Source: Clostridiales bacterium
Lineage (GTDB): Bacteria; Bacillota; Clostridia; Christensenellales; Christensenellaceae
Direction of reading: 5' to 3'
Assembly: GCA_003343685.1 (NCBI GenBank)
Contig: QAKS01000060.1
Coordinates: 1-5,262 of the forward strand
Length of the DNA: 5,262 nucleotides
Numbering within the stretch: the first letter of the stretch is position 1; the number at the start of each line of letters is the position of its first letter. The notes below the pieces were generated by a model. That model worked only from the letters and a program-made list of their open reading frames with translations, had not been told where the DNA came from and did no database searches. The position numbers were made by a program, and so were the translations under genes. This document shows positions 4,922 to 5,262 of this stretch, piece by piece.

Positions 4922-5262
4922 ATGGAAAAGAGATATAGGGCTGCGATTACGGCGATGCGCTCTGACTACAGCTTTCAAAGAGAGCTGGAACTGCTTGACA
5001 AAAATGGGTTTGACACGGATATTGTGCCGCTGGACGCGACGCGGGACGAAGAGCGTATTATCTCGTCAATGCAAGAGTATGAATATATTCTGGCAGGCCC
5101 CGAGTTGTGGAGCAGAAGGGTGATTGAGGCGTTGCCAAAGCTCAGAATGATCGCCCGTCTGGGCACGGGAACAGACGCAGTAGATTTGGACGCGGCGGCA
5201 GAGCGGGGAGTGACGGTGGTCAATACGCCCGGCGCCAATGCAGGAGCAGTGGCGCAGCACAC
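4922..5262 (+). CDS. D-2-hydroxyacid dehydrogenase (phosphoglycerate dehydrogenase family), N-terminal part (partial)
   Basis: 113 codons are visible; the gene continues past the right edge. The protein opens with a Rossmann-like strand (RAAITAM, 6-12), has YILAGPELWSRRVIEALPKL (55-74), and then the strongly conserved stretch MIARLGTGTDAVDLDAAAERG (76-96, Arg79 in the position that contacts the substrate carboxylate in this family) and VNTPGANAGAVAQH (100-113). That order is the N-terminal substrate-binding domain of NAD-dependent D-isomer-specific 2-hydroxyacid dehydrogenases; the GxGxxG NAD site and catalytic His would lie beyond the window. Specificity (3-phosphoglycerate, glyoxylate or another acid) cannot be assigned. 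An in-frame stop at 4901-4903 fixes 4922 as the first usable ATG; the ribosome binding site is weak. It has its own promoters and is separate from the ABC operon. Confidence 0.9.
   Translation, partial: MEKRYRAAITAMRSDYSFQRELELLDKNGFDTDIVPLDATRDEERIISSMQEYEYILAGPELWSRRVIEALPKLRMIARLGTGTDAVDLDAAAERGVTVVNTPGANAGAVAQH

Noticed and set aside
4866..5123. 85-codon forward frame starting at TTG 4866 after GAGGAG
   Set aside because: The ribosome binding site is tempting, but the frame runs out of phase through the clearly conserved dehydrogenase sequence, so it is a shadow.
1..5262. CRISPR array, tRNA or rRNA genes, transposase or attachment sites
   Set aside because: No regularly spaced repeats, cloverleaf sequences, terminal inverted repeats or transposase motifs could be seen on either strand.

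Overview
The window looks like Bacillota chromosome, probably class Clostridia. The evidence is purine-rich GGAGG-type ribosome binding sites, TTG start codons, classical sigma-A promoters, a middling G+C content, and a stand-alone catalytic-domain E2-like protein of a kind I know from clostridia. I cannot name a genus. There are no CRISPR arrays, rRNA or tRNA genes, insertion sequences or phage genes.

Layout. (1) 1-299, minus strand: the 5' third of a 2-oxoacid dehydrogenase E2-like acyltransferase, with its own -10 box near 345. (2) 300-826: no confident protein gene. It holds an unidentified coding-like fragment (399-515), a good forward promoter (484-512), and a leader of about 310 nt with GC-rich hairpins and a possible 18-codon peptide. 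(3) 827-4387: a compact forward operon. It encodes a small exported basic protein, three different polytopic ABC-2-like permeases, and a LanF/BcrA-like ATPase. The last four genes overlap or abut. A stem-loop at 1240-1261 separates the exported-protein gene from the transporter genes, and a strong intrinsic terminator (4484-4522) closes the operon. (4) 4388-4921: intergenic, with the terminator, a possible decayed rhodanese-like fragment, two tandem sigma-A promoters and a 5' inverted repeat. (5) 4922-5262: the N-terminal part of a D-2-hydroxyacid dehydrogenase.

The central five genes are the point of interest. The first product has a Sec-type signal peptide. Its mature part of about 107 residues is basic, has two cysteines and ends in an aromatic Gly-Tyr-Trp...Asn-Trp tail. 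The transporter ATPase carries Glu where most ABC ATPases have the Q-loop Gln; this E-loop is known from the self-immunity transporters of lantibiotic producers (LanFEG). My inference is a bacteriocin-like or envelope-active secreted protein co-expressed with a LanFEG/BcrAB-like ABC transporter that handles or protects against it. There is no modification enzyme, C39 peptidase, double-glycine leader or two-component system in the window, so this is not a classical lantibiotic or class II cluster. Three different permeases per ATPase is also not the LanFEG pattern. The junction between permeases 1 and 2 lies on a G8 run where a single -1 slip would fuse the two proteins in frame.
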